DNA of 64,000 nucleotides from Iodobacter sp025352645 (lineage in GTDB: Bacteria > Pseudomonadota > Gammaproteobacteria > Burkholderiales > Chitinibacteraceae), in NCBI RefSeq assembly GCF_033446605.1, contig NZ_JAWQUO010000006.1, forward strand, positions 1-64,000. Direction: 5' to 3'. Each line of letters opens with the position of its first letter. Within the stretch, counting starts at the first letter, position 1. This document shows, piece by piece, positions 7,379 to 15,164 of the stretch. The notes under the pieces were generated by a model. That model made no database searches. It saw only the letters and a list, made by a program, of their open reading frames with translations, and was not told the origin of the DNA. Position numbers and translations under genes: made by a program.

Positions 7379-7798
7379 ATGACAAACCCTTTGATTTATC
7401 ACGCTCACCCCGAAAACCCCGCCACTTGGATTAAATTTCGGGATGATTTATGCCAAAACTGCCAATCTTCCTGTTGCACCATGCCGGTAGAAGTAAAGCT
7501 AAGCGATTTAGTCCGCATGAATCTGGTTGATGCCTTTGAAGCCGAAGGCGAGCCGCCCAAGCAAATCGCCAAGCGCTTGACTAAAGCAGGCATTATCGAT
7601 CACTTTAATTTTAAAAACAGCATTTACACGCTCAAGCGCAAAGCCAATGGCGATTGCCGTTATTTAGATTTAAAAACGCGGCTCTGCACTATTTATGAAA
7701 ACCGACCAAACACCTGTCGCAACCATCCACGGATTGGCCCACGCCCAGGCTATTGCGCTTATCGCAGCCGAGCGGCCAGCTTATTGATTGGTAGTTAG
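7379..7798 (+). CDS. YkgJ-family cysteine-cluster protein
   Basis: 139 residues with the cysteine signature of the CxxCxxxCC (YkgJ/UPF0153) family: CQNCQSSCC near residues 25-33, then CRYLDLKTRLC and a final TCRNHP...GYC. These cysteines are thought to bind zinc or iron-sulfur in this poorly characterised cytoplasmic family, sometimes described as an Fe/Zn chelatase. It runs the same way as hemG 44 bp downstream, which might hint at a metal or redox link, but this is conjecture. Confidence 0.85.
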   Translation: MTNPLIYHAHPENPATWIKFRDDLCQNCQSSCCTMPVEVKLSDLVRMNLVDAFEAEGEPPKQIAKRLTKAGIIDHFNFKNSIYTLKRKANGDCRYLDLKTRLCTIYENRPNTCRNHPRIGPRPGYCAYRSRAASLLIGS

Positions 7799-7842
7799 AC
7801 CCAGCTCAACGCGCATCCCCACAGACGTTTTAAACTGAGGGG

Positions 7843-8382
7843 ATGAAACCAGCCCTTATCCTCTATGCCAGCTATGATGGTCAAGCAGAGCGGATCGCTC
7901 GAACGCTTGCACTTTATCTTTCTCACCACGCTCTGGCGGTGGAGCTATGCAATATAAAACAAGCACCTAGCCAGTACGATCATTGCAGCGCCATCATTAT
8001 GGTTGCGGCAGTACGCTATGGACGGCACCTGCCTGAAGTAGCCACGTTTTTACGTAGCGCCCCCTGCCAAATTCAGCATATTCCATTAGCGATTGCCTCG
8101 GTCAGCCTCAGCGCACGCAAGGATAATGGCGAGCCCAACCGCTATTTAAGCAAGCTTATTTCACAATTTAATTTAACGCCATTCGCAACGATTGCCTTAG
8201 CAGGCAAACTCGATTACCCACGCTATAGCTGGCTAGATAAGCAAATGATCCGCTTTATTATGTATTTAAGCGGCGGCCCCAGCGATGGTCGCTGTAGTGT
8301 GGAATACACCGATTGGCAACAGCTAGCCGTGTTCGCACAAAAAATCACTGCGCATCTTTGCCTCCCAACTCCCGATGAATAG
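7843..8382 (+). CDS. hemG: Menaquinone-dependent protoporphyrinogen IX dehydrogenase HemG
   Basis: A 179-residue flavodoxin-fold protein. LILYASYDGQAERIA is the phosphate-binding loop for FMN, and VAAVRYGRHLPE corresponds to the flavin-contacting 'SIRYGH' loop of HemG. The C-terminal block YPRYSWLDKQMIRFIMYLSGG, split by the long insert loop, is characteristic of HemG against ordinary flavodoxins, as is YTDWQQ. HemG oxidises protoporphyrinogen IX to protoporphyrin IX and passes electrons to respiratory quinone. Start ATG 7843 fits the family N-terminus, although the purine-rich GAGGGG lies unusually close. HemG is best known from gammaproteobacteria, so its presence here is notable. Confidence 0.88.
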   Translation: MKPALILYASYDGQAERIARTLALYLSHHALAVELCNIKQAPSQYDHCSAIIMVAAVRYGRHLPEVATFLRSAPCQIQHIPLAIASVSLSARKDNGEPNRYLSKLISQFNLTPFATIALAGKLDYPRYSWLDKQMIRFIMYLSGGPSDGRCSVEYTDWQQLAVFAQKITAHLCLPTPDE

Positions 8383-8417
8383 TAAACTGCGCCCCAAAGC
8401 CATCACAGAGAACCACC

Positions 8418-9428
8418 ATGAGCAGCAACACCATTGCCAACCTAATTAGTCACCAAATCAATAAAGAAGCGCACGGCCCCGTTAGTCTGCGTTTAAGTAG
8501 CAAGGAAATCAGCCCAACACCTGCAGCGCAAAGGCTGGTTGATCAGCTCAGCCAGCTCTATATACAGCGCATGGGCAAAGGATTTGGTAGTTTCGAGACT
8601 GACGAAGCCAGCTTTCCAGTTCAAGCCATGATTCGCCGCCATTTAAACGATGCTAGCGTCGATTTTTACACGCTATCGTGCCAAATGATGCAACACCTGC
8701 AAACGCGGCTAGAGCAAGAGCCATTGGCCAGCGGCGGCTATGTGCTGATTGCACGGGTCAAGGCTGATGGCAGCGATTATTTACTCTTCACCATTTTGTC
8801 TGAAGTGATGGGCACCATGCTCACCAATGATTTAGACATTGCCGACAGTCTTTATCTAGACACCGCCAATTTAAAAGTGGCGGGCAAGATTGATCTACAA
8901 GCTTGGCAAAATGGCACCGAGCGCTATATCAGCTTTTTGCGTGGCCGTGGCGATATCGCCCACTACTTCAAATCATTCTTAGGCTGTAATGATGTTGTGG
9001 TGGCGTTGAAAGAAACGCAAAAATTGGTGCAAGGCCTTAGCCAATTTGCAGAAGAACAACAGCTTGCTGCCACAGAGCGCGATCAGCTATTTGAGCGTGC
9101 CCATCAATACCTAGACGAGCTAGGCAATGCCAGTTGCCCAGTCACAGTGGCCCAAGTTGCCGAACAAGCTTGGCCTGATGCACCGCAGCAATTACAAAGT
9201 GTTTTAGATAATCAAGCGGTTGAAATCAGCGATGGTTTTGTGCCAGATCGGCGCGCCATTAAACCGCTGCGAACCTTTAAAACCAAGGCCCCTCATTGGA
9301 AGCTAGAGTTTGATCGCAGCAGCCTGCGCTCGGGTGCGGTACACTACAACCCAGAAAACGATACCTTAGTGCTATCCAATATCCCAGAAGAAATGCGTAA
9401 AGAACTCTTAGCTGAAACCAAATCATAA
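8418..9428 (+). CDS. yejK: Nucleoid-associated protein YejK (NdpA family)
   Basis: 336 residues, close to the 335 of Escherichia coli YejK. Family features are the N-terminal ISHQINKE...LRL block, the central GGYVLIARV...LFTILSEV segment and the segment YISFLRGRGDIAHYFKSFLGC. The C-terminal part carries a helical region and a terminal strand domain. NdpA proteins co-purify with the nucleoid, but their biochemical activity is unsettled. It is 35 bp downstream of hemG in the same direction and may be co-transcribed. Confidence 0.92.
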   Translation: MSSNTIANLISHQINKEAHGPVSLRLSSKEISPTPAAQRLVDQLSQLYIQRMGKGFGSFETDEASFPVQAMIRRHLNDASVDFYTLSCQMMQHLQTRLEQEPLASGGYVLIARVKADGSDYLLFTILSEVMGTMLTNDLDIADSLYLDTANLKVAGKIDLQAWQNGTERYISFLRGRGDIAHYFKSFLGCNDVVVALKETQKLVQGLSQFAEEQQLAATERDQLFERAHQYLDELGNASCPVTVAQVAEQAWPDAPQQLQSVLDNQAVEISDGFVPDRRAIKPLRTFKTKAPHWKLEFDRSSLRSGAVHYNPENDTLVLSNIPEEMRKELLAETKS

Positions 9429-9689
9429 ACAAGAACACGGCTCATATTGCATTGCAATAAAATTCAACTAAACTAGCTAGGCCAGCCTGAGTAAACACCA
9501 GACCACTTTATTAAAGAGGCCTGACCTCTCAAGCTGGCCAAGTCATAGGCAAAATGTAATATTACATACACAAAAAAATTGGCGTAATATCTTTAAACTG
9601 TAATCTATAACAGCGATGCTAGGCGATGTGACCGGCTCCCCATCAGGGGCCCCAGTGATCAAACGGTAACCCTCAAAAAAGGTATTCCC
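9429..9689 (+). promoter_or_regulatory. Leader/regulatory region with a perfect TGTAATATTACA palindrome
   Basis: The 12-bp palindrome at 9555-9566 has the form of a dimeric operator. An inverted repeat GGCCAGC / GCTGGCC (9480-9486, 9533-9539) frames an upstream stem-loop that may end the yejK transcript, though it lacks a T run. A CCCC-ATCA-GGGG mini-hairpin lies at about 9638-9649, some 40 bp before the start of the small gene at 9690. I cannot match the leader to a named riboswitch. Confidence 0.35.
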
Positions 9690-9884
9690 ATGACTCTGCC
9701 TTCTACGTTCAAAACCCCTCGCCAGCGACGTCAGCTGGAACAATCTCAGCGCAATATGGAAATCGTCGTGATGGGGCTTCATCGGCAACAATTTGAAGCG
9801 AGGCGTCAAATAAGGAATGAGCTGGCAGATCGCGCCGCCGCCAAAGCAGATAAAGCATTAGATTATTTAGAAGATATTAAATAG
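9690..9884 (+). CDS. Small basic protein of unknown function
   Basis: 64 residues, rich in Arg, Gln and Lys (TPRQRRQLEQSQRN near the N-terminus; NELADRAAAKADKALDYLEDIK at the end), predicted to be helical with no membrane segment. AAAGG lies 8-9 bases before ATG 9690 and a clean terminator follows 16 bp after the stop, so it has the frame of a real single-gene transcript. I recognise no family. A nucleic-acid-binding role would fit the charge but is only a guess. Confidence 0.6.
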   Translation: MTLPSTFKTPRQRRQLEQSQRNMEIVVMGLHRQQFEARRQIRNELADRAAAKADKALDYLEDIK

Positions 9885-9900
9885 CAAGGCCCCACATACA

Positions 9901-9935
9901 AAAAAGCCACGATTTAATCACCGTGGCTTTTTTTC
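9901..9935 (+). terminator. Terminator after the small basic gene
   Basis: AAAAAGCCACG / CGTGGCTTTTTT with an ATTTAATCAC loop and T run. It is A-flanked on the left, so it can also stop the converging minus-strand GNAT gene. Confidence 0.88.
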
Positions 9936-9950
9936 TTTGATAAAACACAA

Positions 9951-10394
9951 TTACAGCATGAAATCAAAATTCAAAAAATCTTCATCCTGCTTCCAAGCAT
10001 TTGCTTTATACAAACCTTGCGCCGCAAAATTAGTTTTGGCAGTGGAAAGTGTCAGCGCCACTGCACTCGAGGCCTTAGCAAATACCTTAGCCTGATCCAA
10101 CAAAGCCCCACCTACGCCAAGTTTTCTTGCATCTGGCCTCACAAAAAGATCATTTAAGATATATTTTTTGCGCATTGATACAGAAGAAAAAGTTGGATAA
10201 AGTTGAGCAAACCCCAATAGCATCCCCGATTCATCACAGGCAATAAGCAATATCGACTGCTGATTAATCAATCTATCTGATAAAAATAGTATTGCAGCAT
10301 TCAGATCACTTTCTTTACCATAAAACACGCGATACTGATCAAACAACACTGCAACCTCTGCCACCTCCAAAATATCTGCTAACTTTATTTTCAT
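9951..10394 (-). CDS. GNAT-family N-acetyltransferase (paralogue 1)
   Basis: 147 residues with a GNAT fold. The acetyl-CoA-binding motif A is ILNDLFVRPDARKLGVGGALL (R/Q-x-x-G-x-G/A as RKLGVG), and GFAQLYP forms the preceding strand. YKANAWKQDEDF near the C-terminus is motif B-like. The acceptor substrate cannot be read from the sequence. It shares clear blocks with the GNAT at 11111-11605 (LFD-YR, GFAQLY, LLNDL-V), so the two are paralogues lying 0.7 kb apart. Confidence 0.85.
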   Translation of the reverse strand: MKIKLADILEVAEVAVLFDQYRVFYGKESDLNAAILFLSDRLINQQSILLIACDESGMLLGFAQLYPTFSSVSMRKKYILNDLFVRPDARKLGVGGALLDQAKVFAKASSAVALTLSTAKTNFAAQGLYKANAWKQDEDFLNFDFML

Positions 10395-10490
10395 TTAATC
10401 ACCTCATGATGTTTTCCGCTTATTTACATAGCAAGCATACTCGCAGTTAAACCCCTCGCCCTACATTACTAATTTTTAAATATATATTCC

Positions 10491-10580
10491 TGATTATGTC
10501 TCTTACTCATTTTTTGTCGTTTCCCTGAGGTTATCGACATGAAGGGATATAAGCCTTTGTTTGAGCAAGAGACGTAATCA
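10491..10580. mobile_element. MITE-like element, 90 bp (copy 1)
   Basis: The left end TGATTATGTCTCTTACTCAT and the reverse complement of the right end (10561-10580, TGATTACGTCTCTTGCTCAA) match at 17 of 20 positions. The same ends bound a larger element at 57001-57167. The interior holds no gene. It lies 60 bp upstream of the truncated azoreductase. Confidence 0.65.
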
Positions 10581-10640
10581 GCTCAATATTTTCGTGCGCG
10601 GCAAACTCATAACAAATAAGCTGCCACGTGGGGCTGACCT

Positions 10641-11078
10641 CTGGCAGAAAGCGATCAATTAATTGATGAATTACTCGAGGCGGATGTGATTGTTGCAGGC
10701 GTGCCCATGTACAACTTTGGGCCTCCTGCGCCGTTCAAGGCGTATATCGACAATATCGTACGGGTAGATAAAACTTTCGGCTTTGATCGCCAGCGCCCGA
10801 ATGAGCCTTACTGGCCGCTACTAGCAGAGCAGCACAAGCGCTTGGTTATTCTGTCCGCTCGCGGCGATTATGGTTACAACCAAGGTGAGCGCATGGCTGC
10901 AAGCAATCACGTTGAGCCATCCATTTGCACAGCCTTTGCCTATATTGGCATTAGCCACGTTTTTGGCTCGGCCATTGAATACGATGAATTTGTAGATCAT
11001 CGACTCACTCACTCTATTCAACAGGCGGAACAAGCCGTGGGGCAGATTGCCCGCGATTTATCGCTTTTAAATAGTTAA
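10641..11078 (+). pseudogene. azoR: 5'-truncated FMN-dependent NADH-azoreductase (AzoR) remnant
   Basis: The open frame has homology from LAESDQLIDELLEADVIVAG onward. VPMYNFGPPAPFKAYIDN is the flavin-binding 'APMYNF' loop of AzoR, and the frame continues through LVILSARGDY to the natural C-terminus. A TGA lies immediately upstream (10638-10640) and the roughly 80 N-terminal residues that form the first FMN phosphate loop are missing. AzoR is normally about 200 residues; about 145 remain. A GTG at 10686 could start a 130-residue protein, but without the N-terminal FMN site it is unlikely to work. A MITE-like element lies just upstream and may mark the break. Confidence 0.75.
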
Positions 11079-11110
11079 GGGCAACGATTAATCGCTCAAT
11101 TGCATGCCCA

Positions 11111-11605
11111 TCAAGCGGCCAGCAATTTACGCTCATAAACCACATAATCACGGCTAGGTTGCCAGCCTGCGTTTTTATATAAGGATAAGGCGTCTTTTTC
11201 GCTAGCGGCGGATTCCATTTCCATATAGCCCACACTATGGGTAGCGGCGAAATCTTCGGTGGCTTTAATCAGCGCACGGCCTACGCCTCGATGCCGTGAT
11301 TCTTTAGTTACATATAAATCATTCAGCAATAACGTTTTTTGCATGCGCAGTGAAGAGATATTCCAATATAGCTGGGCAAAGCCCACCGTTTTAGTGCCTT
11401 CACACGCGGTAAATAATACCGAATCACCGCTTTTTAGGCGTTCAATTAAAAATTGATGCCCTGCTTCTAAATCTGTAGCTTGATTAAAGTGCTGGCGATA
11501 CTCATCAAATAAAGCCCATGCCCCCCATAAACGCCAGATTTCATGCAGATCATCTAGATTAGCTTGGCGAATAGTCAATGTGCTTCCATCGTTTAATAAG
11601 GTATT
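11111..11605 (-). CDS. GNAT-family N-acetyltransferase (paralogue 2)
   Basis: From ATG 11605 (TGGA 8 bases upstream) the product is 164 residues; an ATG at 11650 would add 15. Motif A is LLLNDLYVTKESRHRGVGRAL with the acetyl-CoA loop RHRGVG, and LYKNAGWQPSRDYVVYERKL forms the usual C-terminal strand-helix. The substrate is unknown. It is paralogous to the GNAT at 9951-10394 and divergent from the ArgP-like regulator at 11747. Confidence 0.85.
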   Translation of the reverse strand, partial: NTLLNDGSTLTIRQANLDDLHEIWRLWGAWALFDEYRQHFNQATDLEAGHQFLIERLKSGDSVLFTACEGTKTVGFAQLYWNISSLRMQKTLLLNDLYVTKESRHRGVGRALIKATEDFAATHSVGYMEMESAASEKDALSLYKNAGWQPSRDYVVYERKLLAA

Positions 11606-11746
11606 CATTTTTTTATCCAGATAAATCGTAGCGTTCGGCGAGGCAATCATTTAATTCGATGTCATGCTGTATTTGATAATAAGCATTCAAACACAAGCTT
11701 GATTTGTGGTAAAACAAGCAATTCTTATGTTGCATAAGCCAAACTG

Positions 11747-12664
11747 ATGCTTGACTACAAATTACTAGAAGCGCTGGAAATGGTGGTAAAGGAAAGTAGT
11801 TTTGAGCGCGCAGCTAAGCGGCTTTTCCTGACGCAATCGGCGGTTTCACAGCGGATTAAATCGCTAGAAGAAAAGCTAGGCAAAGTATTGGTGGTGCGCG
11901 AAAGCCCCGTACACGCTACCCGCGCCGGTGAGATGCTGATTGTGCATTTTCGGCAAGTACGCCAGCTAGAAGCTGCGCTGGCCGAGCAAATTGATTTTAA
12001 AGAGCAAGATTGGCAAAGCGTGCGCCTTGGCGTGAATGCCGATAGCTTGGCCGTTGGTTTATTAGATGCGCTTGCCCCGCTCTTAGAAAGTGAGCGTTTA
12101 TTGCTGGAATGCGTGATTGATGATGAGGGCTACACGCTGGATTTGCTGCGCGCGGGCGATGTGGCGGGCTGCATCAGCACGCAATCCAGCGCCGTGGCTG
12201 GCTGCGCAGTACAAAGCCTTGGCAGCATGCCCTATGTGTTTGTGGCCACACCGACATTTGCCGAGCGCTATTTTTCCCAAGGCTTTACCCAAACTGCCCT
12301 AATGCACGCACCAACGGCGGTGTTTGGCAATAGGGATTCATTACACCGGCGCTGGCTAGGCGAGCGTTATGGCATCTTGGATGATCACTTCCCCTGCCAT
12401 CAGATCCCAGAAAGCCACGCTCTATTTGATGCAGTTTGCTTTGGGCTGGCCTACGCCGCCATCCCTTACGCCCAAGCCAAGCATGCGATTGCCAGCGGAA
12501 AAATTATTGAGTTAGCCCAATCCGAGCGAATTTATATCCCCTTGTTTTGGCACCATTGGCAGAAACAAACGCAAGAAGCCAAACGCATCAGCGATGCCGT
12601 GCTCGCTTTTGGCAGGCGCGTACTGCCATCGCAAGAGGCTTCGCTGCATTTAAATGCATTGTAA
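11747..12664 (+). CDS. argP: LysR-type regulator of the ArgP (IciA/LysG) subgroup
   Basis: 305 residues. The N-terminal winged helix-turn-helix is ESSFERAAKRLFLTQSAVSQRIKSLEEKLG, where FERAA and QSAVSQRIK are typical of ArgP. The effector domain follows, with VNADSLAVGLLDALAP, close to the ArgP 'VNADSLATW' segment. ArgP/LysG regulators sense lysine and arginine and activate LysE/ArgO exporters. A LysE-family exporter lies at 16170-16769, about 3.5 kb away, and is a reasonable but untested target. The start ATG opens MLDYKLLEALE, the expected N-terminus. Confidence 0.85.
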   Translation: MLDYKLLEALEMVVKESSFERAAKRLFLTQSAVSQRIKSLEEKLGKVLVVRESPVHATRAGEMLIVHFRQVRQLEAALAEQIDFKEQDWQSVRLGVNADSLAVGLLDALAPLLESERLLLECVIDDEGYTLDLLRAGDVAGCISTQSSAVAGCAVQSLGSMPYVFVATPTFAERYFSQGFTQTALMHAPTAVFGNRDSLHRRWLGERYGILDDHFPCHQIPESHALFDAVCFGLAYAAIPYAQAKHAIASGKIIELAQSERIYIPLFWHHWQKQTQEAKRISDAVLAFGRRVLPSQEASLHLNAL

Positions 12665-12829
12665 GCACGATGCAAAGTAGGCCACCTACACCAAAATAAA
12701 ACTGGCGTTTAAAAATACTTTTATTCGAAAAAAGCACTATCAGAGCGAAACAAACTAAAAATAGAGCGTTTAAGGATAAAATAAGCCGATAAGATTTAAT
12801 ATGATGATGGCTCTACAAGGAGCCACACG

Positions 12830-13357
12830 ATGAAAGCCATGCTATTAACCGCCTTACTAATGAGCCAAACAATTTTTGCCGCAGATTTTAGTGTTCGCAG
12901 TTCAGATATCAAGGCCGACACGCCAATGTCGGCCAAGCAAGAATTTAACGGCTTTGGCTGCAGCGGAGCCAACCTTTCCCCCCAATTACAATGGCAAAAT
13001 GCGCCAGCCGGAACCAAAAGCTTTGCAATCACCATATTTGATCCAGACGCCCCCACAGGTAGCGGTTGGTGGCACTGGAATGTGGTTAATATCCCAGCAA
13101 GCACAACATCTGTGGCCACTGGCAGCGTCCCTAAGGGCGCATTAGAAACACGCACCGACTATGGCACAGCAGGCTTTGGTGGCGCATGCCCACCAGCCGG
13201 AGACCCCGCTCACCGTTATATTCATACCATCTGGGCTTTAGATGTTGAACAACTACCCCTCGATGCCCAAGCCAGCGGTGCATTAGTGGGCTATATGCTC
13301 AACCAACACAAGCTAGGCACAGCTCAACTGATCGCCACATATCAGCGAAAGAAATAA
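12830..13357 (+). CDS. Periplasmic YbhB/YbcL family (PEBP-like) protein
   Basis: 175 residues with a cleavable signal peptide (MKAMLLTALLMSQTIFA-A). The PEBP fold is shown by CSGANLSPQLQW, the ligand-site motif FDPDAPTGSGWWHWNV and GTAGFGGACPPAGDPAHRYIHTIWAL. Bacterial members are phosphatidylethanolamine-binding-protein homologues of unclear role; the annotation 'Raf kinase inhibitor-like' reflects fold only. AAGGAGCC precedes ATG 12830 at good spacing. It appears to be a single-gene unit. Confidence 0.92.
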   Translation: MKAMLLTALLMSQTIFAADFSVRSSDIKADTPMSAKQEFNGFGCSGANLSPQLQWQNAPAGTKSFAITIFDPDAPTGSGWWHWNVVNIPASTTSVATGSVPKGALETRTDYGTAGFGGACPPAGDPAHRYIHTIWALDVEQLPLDAQASGALVGYMLNQHKLGTAQLIATYQRKK

Positions 13358-13449
13358 ACGCCCGAAATAGAGCAGTTTGTACTTGTAAGGCGGGTGAAAC
13401 CCACGCGCTATCACCCTGACCCTATCAACTTAAGACAAAAAATAGGAGC

Positions 13450-13547
13450 AAATCTGGTTTTGCATAGGGTGTGCAAGTCGTTTTTCTTGCGCACCGCTTT
13501 CGGTGCGCAACGACTACGTCGTTGTACACCCTACGAAAATCTGATTC
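13450..13547. repeat. Nested palindromic intergenic element
   Basis: Outer arms AAATCTGGTTTTGCATAGGG / CCCTACGAAAATCTGATT are inverted relative to each other (about 13450-13476 and 13521-13547). An inner perfect hairpin TTGCGCACCG...CGGTGCGCAA sits at the centre. The TAGGGTG / CACCCTA core resembles the repeat arms at 18187-18254 and 57072-57131. There is no coding potential. Confidence 0.6.
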
Positions 13548-13646
13548 ATCCTAAGACAAAAGCGACGTTAATAGGATGAGCTTGCTTCCGTCCCACAATC
13601 AGGAAGGTGATTACAATAATCCTCAATCAATCCAACAGGAGCCTGA

Positions 13647-14447
13647 ATGAGCCAGCTTATAAGCCGCAGTATTCAGCAGTGTGTGATTCAAGCCAAAGCC
13701 ACGCAGTCCTTACGACAAGTGTGCTTTCTGCAATTTACCCTGATGCGGGTACGCCATGGTGCCAAGCATATTTACCTCAACGAGCAAACGCAGATTGCCC
13801 GTAGCGGGGATATCATCATTGTGCCCGCAGGGCTAGAAATGAGCTTATCTAATCAGCCAGATGCACATGGCTATGTGTGCGAGGTACTGCAACTCGATTC
13901 AAAGATCATGCAAACATGCCGCAGCGCCTATCCCAAGGCTGTACACGGCCTGCAAACCATAGAGCCTAAGCTGTGCGCCAAGCTCAGCCCCATTATTGCC
14001 CAGCTATGGGATGAGCTTTTTACAGCAAGCCAGCGTGGCGAGATGATAGAGCTGCTAGAGCATCGCGCCATTGGCTTGTTACTAGGGCTGGTGCTAGCAG
14101 GCTTGGGCGGCGCACTGTTTGTGGATCGTAGCTCACCTGTTGTCACACGAGTCCAGCAACAGGTTTTATTTCAGCCGGGTAAAGAATGGACCGTGAAAGA
14201 GATGGCACAGCATTTACAAATGGGTGCATCCACGCTACGCCGCCAGCTTGGTCAGGAAGGCAGCTCATTTCGGAAAATACTTGAGCAAGTCAGGTTAAAT
14301 ACCGCATTAGGCATGATTCAAACAAGTAAGCAGCCCATTGGGCAAATAGCAAGGCAATGCGGCTTTGCCTCCGCTTCCCGCTTTAGTAGCCGCTTTCATC
14401 TGCACTTTGGAATCAAGCCCTTGCAACTAAGAGCAAGCGTGATGTAA
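13647..14447 (+). CDS. AraC-family transcriptional regulator
   Basis: 266 residues. The N-terminal region looks like a cupin-type sensing domain (RSGDIIIVPAGLEMSL). The C-terminal 100 residues are the double helix-turn-helix: WTVKEMAQHLQMGASTLRRQL for the first and PIGQIARQCGFASASRFSSRFHLHFGIKPLQLR for the second. AGGAGCCTGA precedes ATG 13647. No target is obvious, since the flanking genes on both sides run the same way and lack visible operators. Confidence 0.9.
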   Translation: MSQLISRSIQQCVIQAKATQSLRQVCFLQFTLMRVRHGAKHIYLNEQTQIARSGDIIIVPAGLEMSLSNQPDAHGYVCEVLQLDSKIMQTCRSAYPKAVHGLQTIEPKLCAKLSPIIAQLWDELFTASQRGEMIELLEHRAIGLLLGLVLAGLGGALFVDRSSPVVTRVQQQVLFQPGKEWTVKEMAQHLQMGASTLRRQLGQEGSSFRKILEQVRLNTALGMIQTSKQPIGQIARQCGFASASRFSSRFHLHFGIKPLQLRASVM

Positions 14448-14594
14448 AACTTATTACGTTTAAAACACTCCCGTAAGCCCTGCGACAATGCACAACATTA
14501 AAACGATCGTTTGTAAAGGCGGGATACTCCGGTCACGCAAGGAGCCATATCTTGCTATTTTGTCTTATATTCCAGCAAGATAAGGCAAGAAACA

Positions 14595-15092
14595 ATGTCC
14601 CGCCCACTGAACAAAATGAGCCGTATCGCGGCCAAAACTGCCAGCCTACCGCAAGGCTTACGCAGCTTTATCCTCACCAAACTATTTGGCCGCATCGTGC
14701 CTTTTTTATCCACGGCCTCGGTGCAATTTGAAGAAGTCAGCGCGGAGCGGCTGGTGGTCTCCATTAAAAACCGTCGTAAAGTACAAAACCATATCAAGGG
14801 CGTGCACGCTGCGGCGATGGCGCTGCTGGCCGAAACCAGCACCGGCTTTGTGATGGGTATGAATGTGCCGGACGATAAACTGCTGCTGCTTAAATCCATG
14901 CATGTGGATTACCAAAAGCGCTCACAGGGCGATATGCGTGCTGTGGCCACCTTAAGCAAGGACCAAATCGAGCTATTACACAGTAGCGACAAAGGTAATT
15001 TCGCGGTGAATGTAGAGATCAGCGATGAATCTGGCGAAGCGCCTATTCAGTGCGAAATGGTCTGGGCTTGGCTACCCAAAAAGCGCGATTAA
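14595..15092 (+). CDS. DUF4442 hotdog-fold protein (putative thioesterase)
   Basis: 165 residues of the DUF4442 / YiiD-C-like hotdog superfamily. The long central helix segment NHIKGVHAAAMALLAETSTG followed by strands (LLLLKSMHVDYQKRSQGDMRAVA) is typical. Hotdog proteins of this kind are presumed acyl-CoA thioesterases, but activity is not established for the family. The enoyl-CoA-type enzyme 72 bp downstream in the same direction supports a role in acyl-CoA metabolism. Confidence 0.85.
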   Translation: MSRPLNKMSRIAAKTASLPQGLRSFILTKLFGRIVPFLSTASVQFEEVSAERLVVSIKNRRKVQNHIKGVHAAAMALLAETSTGFVMGMNVPDDKLLLLKSMHVDYQKRSQGDMRAVATLSKDQIELLHSSDKGNFAVNVEISDESGEAPIQCEMVWAWLPKKRD

Positions 15093-15164
15093 GCCTATTT
15101 TAGCCATCCAATCAATTATCCAATCCATATGACTTTGCAAGCTTCTACTCACCAAGGATGCCCC

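Noticed and set aside
9429..9689. Riboswitch in the leader of the small basic gene
   Set aside because: The hairpins do not match any class I know, and the gene product gives no metabolic clue.
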